A stretch of 64,000 bases of DNA. Origin: Gymnorhina tibicen (taxonomy: Eukaryota; Chordata; Aves; Passeriformes; Artamidae). The stretch lies in the NCBI GenBank assembly GCA_013399875.1, contig VXAZ01006396.1:317076-381075 (forward strand), in the 5' to 3' direction. The notes under the pieces are model-generated. The model did no database searches. It saw only the letters and a program-made list of their open reading frames with translations, and was not told the origin of the DNA. Position numbers and translations under genes: made by a program. Every line of letters begins with the position of its first letter. The first letter of the stretch is position 1. Positions 36,074 to 47,300 of the stretch are shown piece by piece.

Positions 36074-37987
36074 ATGTAGTGACATTCTCGTGTCTCATCA
36101 AATGCGTTGTCTCATGCAGCTGCAGCTGGAGAAGTTGTGCAAGCTGAAAGAGGTGAGAAGCTATACACAAGTAGCTTCAGTCACTCTCTGGGTCTTCAAA
36201 AATCAACATTTTTATCGATTTCCATGTAAGATTTCTTGTCTGTATGCAATCTTCAGTATAATACATTCAACACAGGACCAGACTCCTGGTACCAGGGACA
36301 CAGTTTCCAGCTGCTTTGGGAAGGAAACACAGTTCCATGAGCATGGTAAGGGCTGGAGTGCAGTGTAATCTGTGGGCACCAGTGGGGCTTGGACTCTGAA
36401 ATACTCCTGCTCTTCAGTGAGTATACTGTCCTTGTGCCTCATGGAAATTCAGAAATCTTTTGAGATGTGCAGTTTATAATCATAACGCCGGGTGAATTTA
36501 TAACTTCCTTTCACAGGTCGAAAAGGGGAGTTAATGATTTTATTTTGGAAATGCACATTTTTCATTGAGTGCATTTTTTTTCCTGCAAGGCATTAAGAGT
36601 GCACTTTTTTTCCCTGTTATGTGTAAGGAATACCAGGAAAAGATATGGTGATTCTTCACAGAAAAAGAGAGAGTGGAGATTCTCAGTTTTAGTGTGAATT
36701 TTACGGCTTTCTTTGAGTCTATCTTTGCAGTATAATCCTAGCATTTGTCTATCTTTCCTTTCTTTCATTTCCATGAGCTCAAGATGTACGGTCAAGTTTT
36801 AAGGCGACTGTCTATCTGAAGAAAGACGAGTAGAAAGGAAAATTTTGTGCTATTACAGGGATCCATCATAATGGCAACATTTCCATGGAAATTTATAGCT
36901 GTGACTTCTGGCCTTCTTCAGATGTTTTATAAGACAATAGGATATGTGGTGTATGGAGACAGTAGGAACAGATATTCTTGTGACCTTTCTGGACTACATG
37001 TGTACTGGGTGCTTGTGACTGTGGGGAACTAATTTAAAAGACTGATACAATCTTCCCTAAATCTAAGTTGCAAACCTACTTTTCAGTATTTTTTATGAAT
37101 CAAAACACTCCATATTCCTTTTACAGTTTCACTGCCCTCCAGGTTGAATTTTGCTTAATAATAGTGAGCACCAGCCTGGTGGCAATGGATAAATTCCAAA
37201 TAACCTTTGACTGTACAATAAAAGACTTTGGTGAGTAAAGCAGTACATCAAATATTTCTGTGTGAATGTACAGTTGATTAATCACTGGAGTAGTGTTTGG
37301 AGATTGTCTTTAGACAGTTCAGTTGTAGATTTGAATGTCAGCATTATCATATGTGGATCCCTATCCTGCCTGGTGATGGCCTCAAAGAAAGCAACAGAAC
37401 TAACAGCAAAATCAGTTTTGTACCTTTTATTTGCAAAACAGGTGTTTTCATACAAAGGCCAATCAAACATTCTCAAGGAAACAAAAATTTTGGTCCTCCA
37501 GTGATGAGGAACTATGGTATAGAGAGGAGGAAAAATGGAGCAAAACCAGGGACCCAGGAAGAGCATGCGTGTGCATGTGTGCAGGGAGCTATGAACTCGG
37601 ACAAGATATGACTTGGAAAAGGTTACTGAATCTCTCGATCCATCTTCCTGCCAGGACAGTATATTCCCTAGTATAATTCCATGTGGAGGGAGAGACAGAA
37701 CAGAGAATAGAAGGACAAGAACAGCTATGTCATTCCTAGTTACCATTCATAAAAATCCACTAACTTAATATTAAAATTTAAGAAATATGGCTTAAGGGAA
37801 TAGAATACTTGAAGTTTGAATGAGCTGAGTTCCCTTTCCTGTGTCCTGCCTAAGTGGCTGGGTGAATGGCAAGGGGTTATTTGGACATGAGAGGACTTTC
37901 AGTGAGAAAATTCTGACTGTTTTGAACAGCAAGGATCCTCCAGGTTGTGAAGATAGACCTGAACCACCTCATGCTTATTTGTGTTAG
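36074..37987. other. Unassigned AT-rich sequence
   Basis: No gene or repeat was recognised. A 154-codon minus frame at 37282-37746 overlaps plus frames of 80-104 codons and shows no domain I know. Confidence 0.5.
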
Positions 37988-37989
37988 AG

Positions 37990-38303
37990 TCATAGAATCA
38001 CAGAATGGTTTGGGTTAGAAGAGACCTTAAAGTTCCTCAAGTTCTAAACCCCTGCCATGGGCAGGGACATCTGCAGTAGACCAGGTTATTCGAAGCCCAA
38101 TTCAGCCTGGCCTTGAACACTTTCAGGGATGGAGCACCCATAACCTCTCTCAGCAACCTGTGCCAGTGCTTTACCACCCTTATAGTAAAGAATTTCTTCC
38201 TAAAATCTAATCCAAACCTACTCTCTTTCAGTTTAAAGCCATTACCCCTTGTCCTATCACTACATGCCCTTGTGAAATCTTCCTCTCCAGCTTGTCCTGT
38301 GGG
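37990..38303 (-). mobile_element. CR1 LINE 3' fragment, minus strand
   Basis: TCATAGAATCACAGAATGGT, TTGGGTTAGAAGAGACCTTA, CCCCTGCCATGGGCAGGGAC, CAGCCTGGCCTTGAACACTT and TTAAAGCCATTACCCCTTGT are the reverse complement of a CR1 3' end, with the tail on the left. Similarity stops near TCCAGCTTGTCCTGTGGG. About 310 bp, so strongly 5'-truncated. Confidence 0.93.
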
Positions 38304-41300
38304 TATGAGAGAAGATTACTTTAATGGGAAATGTGATTATCAACTACAAAGAGGATTAGGCACAGCTCCCATTACAACAGAGAGAAAATTTCACAAAGTA
38401 ATTTGCAAATTGTAAAAGCAATATTTGGAACAATTCTGTGGTTGGAGGACTATCTATTATGAGAAGATAACATGTAAAATGGTATTGACCAGAAAACTGC
38501 TCAAGAATAGACAGTATCATCTTTTCAGTTCACAAGCTCTTATCTTTTGTAAAAGACTATTTATAAAAGTTACAGGAGTTACTTTGGGTTCAGCCTTTTT
38601 CTATTTATTGTCTAACTTATACTACTAAATTTGGCAAAGGATATTTTGTATTCTCTGGGAATGATAAGGGCAAACAAGTGATACATGGGAAAATGTGGAA
38701 AACAGTGATGTGGGAGAGGGAGAGTGGAGTTCAGTCTCATTTTAAAACTTCTCTACATTCTACCTGGGATACTTTAATATCTATGAAATAATTTAAGTTC
38801 TTTCTTACATTTGTATTCTTTTTAGGCTATTAATACATCTGGTGAAAATTTTACTTCTATAATCATATTCTAAATATCAGCAAGAAAAACAATTTTCCTG
38901 AATTTTCAAATGTGTTTATACAGGACCATTTCTTTTGTATGTGCAGGCAAACTATCAATAACAGGCTGCAAGGTTTTGTCTTGTTGCTGAACCTCTGGCA
39001 ACTTATTGTACACCTTGGAAACCTCCCTATTCAGTTTGCGGGAACACTGAAAGGTACTACAATGTATAGTTTCCAAATTTTCCCAGACGAGCACAGGAGA
39101 AATAAAAGGCCCGTTTGTCCACATCATTAAACCACCTTGCAGTCTGGCACAATTGGCAGACTCTTCTCCAGAGATATTCAGAACAAAACCTGCAGGGGTT
39201 TTTCTAGGTCAGGTTGGAAGTAGGCTGGCAGAGCTGTGTCAGGCAACTTCTTCTATGTCTTCCTGATCTCTGGGGTCCAATCCTGAGATGTTCTCAGCAG
39301 TCTGAGTCCCACAAAAGACAAACTTATGACTATCCTCTTTTCAGGAATATTATATTCCCTTGCAAATCTGTATGTTTAAAAGCAGTGGAATGTGCATTAT
39401 GAGTTTTGCACTTATATTACTTTCTTTACTATCTTCTATTCTTATTGACATTGTGTGACTTTGTTAATAACATAGTCTTGCTGTTGCCTCTTTGACTTTT
39501 TTTGAAAGTGAAGAAAACATATTTTATATTGCCAGAGCACTTGAGCTCAGCAGAATTCTATGAAGGAATTTTTTTTTAATGGGAAATATATAATACAAGG
39601 CAAGTCCTTCCTTTAATAATATTGATATTCCTCTTGTGCAGCCCTAAACCCATTTGTATAATGCCAGTTTCGTATTACCTTGCTTGCTGTTTTTATTACC
39701 CACAGAATACAAATTAACCTTGTGTTGTGGAAAGACTCAGCAAAAGTAGGCAAAACTGGGAAAATGGGGTGAAGAAAGTCTCTCTACTCCACAGAACTTT
39801 GAATAAATATTTTCTTTTTACTCTTTGAGAACCTTCCCTATTTTACCCTATGGTGGTTTAGGCAAAGTCACCAAACAGAATTAGGTTGAAGTAGGTCTAG
39901 ATTTAACGGTTCCTGATGCTAGGGATCCTGTTTGATTACTTAAATCATAAGCACCAGTTATATAGAAAGAATAGATTTAGCTTCAGCATTAATTGTAAAA
40001 TAAAACCCTGCAAGAATGGAAATGGCTTTTAAGACAGAATTTAAAACTGAAGATCATGATTTCTTCCATGAACCTTTATGTAAGATTCAATAAGTTTTGT
40101 GAGATTTCAGTAAGTTTTATTCTTATGGGAAAGGGGCAGAAGCAAGACAAAGTCACTAATTAAACCCCTCCAAAGCATAACAATTGTCCTTAGTCCTAGT
40201 TTGCGTCCAGTGAAAAGTGTCTGTTTTATGGTTTTAAGTGGAAACTTTTGAAGGGCAACCATGAAATTGCATGCCCATGTATGAAACCACTGTTCAAAAC
40301 AGAAGCCATGCTCGCAGGTCCGTGCCGTGTTGGCTGCCACTGGCAACAGGGTGCCAAGAAAAGTCTGTGCTGTGTAGCAGATCCCGGGCACAGGGGCTTG
40401 CCCAGGTCGTGTGGGGCACACCTGGCCCTAAGCTGCCTGGCAGCACATGAAAGCATGGCACTGTTAGAGCTACCCGAGGCTTCCTCTCAGGTACCAGCCC
40501 AGACTCCAGTCCTTCCTGGAGCAGGCAGCCAGCTCTGCTCCCCTTGTGCAGACAGACAAGTCTTGATTCTCTTTCCTGATGAGGGCTTTGGCTCCAAAGT
40601 GACAACAAGAGTGTTGAAAAACAACCTCAGTGGAGAACACCTAGTGTATGGCCACCTTGCTATGTTTTCAAAAGATTCCTTATACTATATTTTCTATGCT
40701 AGACAGTTTTGACCTCACTAAACAACTAGTTCTTCAAGTTCAGATAGGAGGGTGAACAGCTCTCACTTTGGCTCCTTGCCTTAGTGGCAATAAAACATAA
40801 GAAAAGCTGAAAAAAAGTGCTGAACCCCAGACACAACATAATGAGGTACACACGCAACAAGACATGAGGTATGCATACAATGAATCAGTTCCTTACATGT
40901 CTTCCTTGAGCGGGGGTGCTGTGGGCTTACTGTGTCCTTTTTCAAGCATGAAAAAATTCTGAGTACCTGCTCTTCCTTAATACTGTGGCACACAATAGAA
41001 ATGGAAGGGACAAATCAAATATACCTGCTCCTTTCCAGACCAACCCTATGCAGCTATTTGAAATGTTTATATGCATATTTTTGTGCGCTCATTTTTTTGT
41101 TTGTATTCATGCTCATGTGTCTTTAGCAATCCTGCAGAATGATAGATTTTTTCTTTAAAAAACTCACTTGTAGGCTTGTACTTAATTTATCGTGTTCCTA
41201 TATTACTGTGACTTTTTTCTTACAAAACCTCATAGCTTATAAATTACCATAAGATTAAACCAGATATTGCTAATGTATTTTAAACAGTTGTTAAATTACC

Positions 41301-43310
41301 AAAGTTGGTTGATCCCTTCCTTGAAATTTGCTGATCCTAACTTTAAATGACTCCTAGGTTATTATTTATATCTTTTAAATCTTTTATAACCATACACGGG
41401 TGCTTTTATGAAACCTGGTGTAACGTATTCTAAGAACAAAAGCATATTTATGTAAGTAGCACTGGGAGCTGAGTTGGCAGGTGTTTGCCACAAAGACTTA
41501 ACCCCTAAGTATTAGTAGTAGGCATCAAGTGCATCCTCAAAAGGTTGTAAGAGTCTCTTTTTCAACAGAGAAACTGTTCAGCCTGGAAATGTATTTACTG
41601 GAAAGAATGGTAGGGCTTGTGCTATCATCAAGTTTGTGGGCTACAGAAAGAAATGAGGACTTAGGAATAACATTTGCAACAAATACCATAAACAGAAAAT
41701 TAAGACAGTAGTGGTGGCCAGGGCTTCTCAGAGTAACTGCAACCTTATATAACTCATGAGAGAGCCAAGCAGAATTGTTCTTGTGAAGAAAGCAGTCTCA
41801 GATGTATAAAGGAGCAGGCAAGGCCGTAGTCTCTCCTCTTGCACAAACCAGACAGGAAAACTTTCCAGCTGGAGGAGATCCATGGCTGTCCTACATGAAG
41901 AAGGGTAGCAGAGGGAGAAAAGCCTGTAAAAAAAAAAAAGGACTTTGTCTAGAGCAAGGATCAGTCAGCTTGGGTTAAGGTAGTGAAATCTCACACAGAA
42001 CTCCAAAATTTTCCTTGGCTTCTGCTAAAGCCAATGCTTTGCATGAATCTGCTGGAGAAGGTCAGCAAGGAATGAGAGTTACTGAGAGTAGGGTAAGATG
42101 TGGCTGGAAACTTCCTTTAGCTTGTATGCACAAAACATGTTGGGTCCTTTAGCTTCTATATGGGAGCACAATCCATGGTTCAACATGCTTATCAAAGCGT
42201 ACCAGCAAGTCCCTTCAATAAAAATACTTTCATTGAAACATGTCATTGCACTGAAAACACACTTTGGAGACAGAAAGTATGGCCAATTCAAGAAGATTTT
42301 GTTAGGAAAAGTTTCCTGGGTCCAGAACTTCATTTTGGAGAAGCCAATGCCCCCATGATCCCCATGATTGGTGTTCACAGGCTACACCAGTGAAGTGAGA
42401 AACATTAAGCCCTTGCTCTCACTGAATGAAATCAGGATATAACCACCTTCTCTGACTCAGAGGACAGCCTCAGGCTTCAATGCTCAGCTCTGGAGGGAAA
42501 TGGTTGCTGAGAAGTTGCTGTGAGACTTCCTTGGAGAAGGTAGGCAGAATTGCATTGAGCCTGCAGTATGGCAAGGGAGACTATGGGCTGGAGTTACCAC
42601 AGCCACTTGGCTGAATGCTGCAGCTGGAGAGTTTGGAGGTGGTAAGAGGTCTTTTTTTATTTTGTTGTTGTGCTGTGGTTGGGGTTTTTTGGTGGTTTGT
42701 GTAGGGTTTGTTTTTTGCTTATTATGTTTCTTTGTATTTGTAAAGAAAAACTTCAGAGTTTTTATATGAGGTGAAAATTTTCCTATTCAGTTCTTATGGT
42801 TACTTACTAGTAAGTGGTAATGTGGTGTGTTAAGGGGCTGAATAAAGTGTCCACATATGTATGAGATGTGTTAGTGTTTTTCTGTGAAAATGGGACTTAT
42901 CTTCCAGTGTATTGGTAGAGACTTCTCTAAAGGGCTTTATTAGGCTTTAATTGCATGGAACTGGCATGGAATTGTGGTTCTCCACAAGCCACTTATCTTA
43001 TAATTTTCCTGAAAGTCTCTTCACTGATGGTGTACAAAATTCCCAAGAATCCTGCTCTGTTCTGTGACTAACATATTCTCAGTGAAAAGCTCTATTTTAG
43101 GCTTATTCAATTTTTTTTTCTGTGAGGAAGTATTACTGTTAGTTAATATCCACTGCAATTATACCAAGAAAAATACTTATTAAAAACCTTCCTTGTAGTT
43201 CCAGGTTTCAGTCACCTACTATTTTTTTTTTCATATGTCTGCCATCATTCACATATTAAATATCACCCATACCAAGAAAAGATGTGAAAGAACTGCTTTT
43301 TATGGCTATG
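38304..43310. other. Unassigned sequence with one GC-rich patch
   Basis: No gene or named repeat was recognised. The GC-rich patch near 40290-40610 is listed separately. A poly(A) run lies at about 41927-41938, and a G/T-rich patch (GGTTGGGGTTTTTTGGTGG and neighbours) lies at about 42650-42718. Confidence 0.5.
40290..40610. other. Local GC-rich patch with overlapping frames
   Basis: This stretch is clearly richer in G and C than its surroundings and is open on both strands (154 codons plus at 40248-40712; 104 codons minus at 40294-40608). No protein family is recognised and the frames overlap on opposite strands. It may be an unrecognised repeat, an old processed fragment or simply a GC fluctuation. 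Confidence 0.35.
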
Positions 43311-43330
43311 ATTTTTACTGCAGTAAAAAT
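43311..43330. other. Perfect 20-bp palindrome
   Basis: ATTTTTACTGCAGTAAAAAT is its own reverse complement, centred on CTGCAG. The flanking bases do not extend the symmetry. Confidence 0.95.
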
Positions 43331-43394
43331 TCCTGCATGTATAATTTTGTTAGCTTTCATAAGAGTATTCAGGCAGATAACTTCGTACAGAATC

Positions 43395-43690
43395 TTGCAT
43401 GCAGTTGTGGTATCCCATGTTTAAGAAAAGTGAATATAGATTTCAGAGGATGGCTATTAGGATGGTTGGGAGCATGAAAAACATGTGAAATGAGAGAAAG
43501 CTAGAAGAGCTTGGTTTGTTTGGCCTTCACATAGAGATCAAGAAACTAAATGGTTCCCTGGGTGAAGGTGGACAAGCACCAATATTGGAAGATAAGCTGT
43601 TTGAGTTGAGGGATGATATCAATGTGCAAATAGACGAAAAGGAATGGGAAGAAATTGAGCCGGGAAACTGAAGGAGAAGTCCTGGGCTTG
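43395..43690 (+). mobile_element. Ancient CR1/L3-like LINE fragment, plus strand
   Basis: In the plus strand the pieces GGTATCCCATGTTTAAGAAA, GATGGCTATTAGGATGGTTG, GAGAGAAAGCTAGAAGAGCT and GGTTTGTTTGGCCTTCACAT fall in the order of the C-terminal ORF2 of old CR1/L3 LINEs. The implied peptide K-L-E-E-L-G-L-F-G-L corresponds to the conserved x-L-R-E-L-G-L-F-S-L block. Frames are broken. The call rests on peptide-level resemblance and is moderate. Confidence 0.55.
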
Positions 43691-43828
43691 TGAAAGACTA
43701 TTCTACTCTGAATGCTGGGAACAGTGCTGTACATTTAGAGTGAGCCTGTTAGAGTGAGGGGCTTGTCCTTGCTGTAAGGGGCTCCCTTGGGAGTGCTCTG
43801 GTGAGCCCAGTGACAGACCTAGACACAG

Positions 43829-44372
43829 GTTACACGTTGACCCTAGTGGGCAAGTCAGCCCCACACAGCTGCTTGTTCACATCACATCCCAGTGGGCTGG
43901 AGGTTGGGAACAGAAGAGTAAAAGTGTGAAAATTTGTGAGTTAAGGTGACAGTTTAAGTTAAAAAAAAATAATTAAAAAAAAGAAAGCAAAGGAAAAAAA
44001 CAAGAAAAACAAGGGATGCAAACCCACCCACAATTGTTCTCTGCCAGCTGACTGATGCCTAGGCAGTTCCGGAGCAATTGCAGCCCTGGAAAACTTCTGC
44101 CCCAGATTTTATTGCTGAGGACATGGCATGGGGTGTCCGTTTGGTCAGCTGGGGAGCTGTCTCTCAACTGCTTGTGCACTCCCAGGAGCCTATTCTCTGG
44201 TGAGGTGGTATGAGAAGCAGGAAAGACCTTGACAGTGTAAGCACTGCTCAGCCATAGCTAATACATGTTATTGGTACTGTGTTATCAACTCTTTTTTGGT
44301 CATAAATACAAAAGAAGCACCATGCCATCTAGTATGAAGAAAATTATCTTTATCCCAGAGAAAACCAGTACA
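43829..44372 (-). mobile_element. Decayed endogenous retroviral LTR, minus strand
   Basis: The plus strand is a diverged reverse complement of the family seen at 24826-25419. Shared blocks are GAGTAAAAGTGTGAAAATTT, TTTGGTCAGCTGGGGAGCTG, GCTTGTGCACTCCCAGGAGC, GGTATGAGAAGCAGGAAAGA, GTAAGCACTGCTCAGCCATA, TGAAGAAAATTATCTTTATC and the end AAAACCAGTACA. The region matching the poly(A) signal reads GTTTAAGTTA, which no longer gives ATTAAA on the minus strand, and the TATA region is replaced by ATTTTATTGC. A-rich expansions lie at about 43959-44010. The left boundary is approximate (TGTCGTGG has decayed) and I found no target duplication. It is older than the 24.8-kb copy. Confidence 0.8.
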
Positions 44373-47300
44373 TTATGGATGGATGGTTTCAGAAGACAGG
44401 CCTCTCATATTATCTAGGTTCTAGGAAGATAACTACTTGAACTGGCCAGGTGACACTTGCAGTTACCAGCACCTACTACTGGTATGTTATAGAGTTTCAG
44501 GTGGTTCCTACCATGGCAGCTGGTGTCCAGTTCAGTACCTTAACGCTTTCAACTGCACTATGCAAAGGCAACAGAGCTACATTTATTTTAAACCAAAACT
44601 TCCCATTGAGGTCAATGGAAAATTGTGATTAAAACTGATGACACAATAAGGCCCCATTTTCCCTATAGAACAGCCTAAACAGAGAAAACAGCAGGCTAAC
44701 TTTGGGTTAAGTTTATCCCAATCTCTCTTCCAGTGGTGCTGCTACTACACAAGAAAGGTCTGATTGGATGGCAAAATGCTCCTTGTTAAAAATTAAAAAA
44801 ATTTTTGCTTCACAACTACACTTGAGAAACTGGTGTATCTCCTGTTTGAACTCAGAAGCCTATGGGATTGCCTTAAGTCTGAGCCTTGCCTTCCCTCCTT
44901 TACCCAAAATCCACCAGACTTGATGTCTGTCACTGCATCGTCTTCTTGAGCATCCTTCCTATAGGCAATTCTTTCCAGTGTTGACTGAGGTGCACTGGTT
45001 TTCACACCCCTAAGGTCTTGACTTGATGTGTGACAACCTCGGAGAGAACCAAGTGGAAAGAGTTTCTCCCAAATCTTACAGCAGTTTTATTATGCCAGAG
45101 GACAAAGGAAAGCACAAAGTGTGCACCTTTGCCAGGTTGGGACTGGCTGCTGGTGAAGCCAGTGTAGTGATGCCAACAAGGCCTTTCACTTCCAGGAGCG
45201 CTCTACTTTCCATTTATAACTGTAGCTGTTCTTGTCTTCAAGTCCCAGACTTCTCCCACCTTCCACCCCCAGAAATTTAGCAAAGCGCATTTATTGTCTC
45301 AGGAATATTTTAGATATTTAGCAGATAATTTAATTCTGTGAGAAAAGCATTGACTGCTGCAGCTCAGAGGCCAGACCCTCATTGCAGGCAGACAGGCTCC
45401 ACTTATTTTCCTGGCTCTTCAGATTTACTACTAACACACTGGCAGACAGTAGTAGTGGATATGATGATGTAGTGTTGGAAATAATCCTGGGTTTTAGTAA
45501 TACCTACACACTGCCAGACAATTATGTCCAAAGAGCCCAGATTTTCTAGAAGTGCTGTCCCACCCCCCCTTCTGTTGGAAACCCTAATTTCCTCCTTGCC
45601 CCTCTTCCCTCGCTGTCAGCCCTATCACGTCTCTTGTGGCCAGATCAAGGATGTTTAAATATAGATTCAAACATTTCTGAGGGAGGAGCAGCTCTGGCAA
45701 GGCTTTGTGGCCTGACTGATCTCACTAAACTACTGCTGACTATTCAGGATCTCTTCCAATACTAGCTGGCCCTTCTTTAAATTTGCCAATGATTTAGAAA
45801 TTCAGAAATAAAGCAGTAAACAGATGCAATGAAGCTTGAGTTGTTTCTGTGCTGGAAAAAAACCTCTTCCCCCCTTTCTTTTTCTATCTTTTGCAACTCA
45901 GTACTGTCTGGGCTTACTTAGTGAACAAAAAAAGTACTTTTCTAGACTAGCAGGCTTGGTCCTAACCAGTCACAGCACATGGCATACCTTCAGGCATGTG
46001 TGGGAGATCTGGTTTCAAGTAAAGGCAAAAAGCAGAGTACTCTTTAAATCTGTAGTAGAAGTGGATTAGATGAATCTATCCCTTCTTTCCTTTTTCTAAA
46101 TTTGCCTTGAGGCTTTTTTTTCCCCTTTGGAACGATCATAGCACCAAAGATGTGAGGAGGTATTTCCGATGACTTGAGCTTCTACCATGACCTAGAGTGG
46201 TTTTATTCCTCTGTGGTTACTCAGACAAAATGAAACAGTCCTGAGTTGCAGCATGGCTGTGAGGGCCTGGTAGAATTATTAGTGTAGTTGCTGAAATTTG
46301 GGGGAAAATCAGAACCTGGTGTGATTTCCTGAAATGCTCACACATGGTCAGCTCCTCTCCTGTGTGAAGTACTAGCACCAGTCCTGTGTAACCACTTCCA
46401 TCACTTTTATATCCTCAAAATGAGCTCAAGCACTTCTTAGGCCTTGTCCGTGGCCTCATATTCACAAGTGGATTTCACTCCATGGCAAGTTTTAGCAAAT
46501 CAGTAAATTATAAATTCTGCTTTCTTCAGAGAATGGGTAGCAGCAGATCTTGGAGATGGACACCATTGTGTAAGAGCAGGCCTTGACTACACCATGCAAT
46601 GGCTAAAATCATATTCATTTTGGTAGTATTTGATAAGAGACAAAAAACAGCAGCCAGACTGCTATAAATAACAGGATATATATAAAACATAAGTAACAAA
46701 AGAAGAAGACCTAAGAGCTGAGGCAAAATACATTAGACTTCAGAAATAGGGAAGTTCAATACTGTGGTTGTCATTACCACAGGACACTTTTGCCCATGAA
46801 AGCAGAAAGTAGTATGTATAGGTAATTGTGTAATATTCTAAGATGCATACAGGTCTGTAATATGGAGAAATATAGAGATAGTTTCAAGAGACTGATTGTC
46901 TTTGAAGTGTATGAAAATAATGTTAAGAATTACTTAAAACCCTTTATGGGGTCAGTTATCTTCGGGAATAAGTAAAAGTGCATTAGTGACTACATGCTAT
47001 ACATTGTATTAAATCAGCTCTTTTCTTCTCTAAAATTTGTCTCATCAGGTTTTTTTAGGGTGAAATTCATCCCTAGGCAAAGTATACGTACGCAATGTTG
47101 AGTCTACCATTTATTATAACATCCATAACTCAGTACAAAAAGCTGTGCATGTGGCCTTGATAACTATCTACAGTGCACTGAATTTTCCTTTTGCATACTG
47201 ATCCAAGGTGAATGACTGTGTCTCATCAACATTTTATTCCTCAGTGCTTTATTAATAACAAATGAGGGACTCATGAATCCATTCAATTAATTAATTTCTT

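Noticed and set aside
37282..37746. 154-codon minus-strand frame starting with a hydrophobic, signal-like stretch
   Set aside because: Overlaps plus-strand frames of similar length, shows no known domain or splice context, and one frame of this length is within chance for six frames of AT-rich 64-kb DNA.
45655..45780. Possible CR1 3' end (GGATCTCTTCCAA)
   Set aside because: Only a single short block resembles CR1 and the terminal tail repeat is missing.
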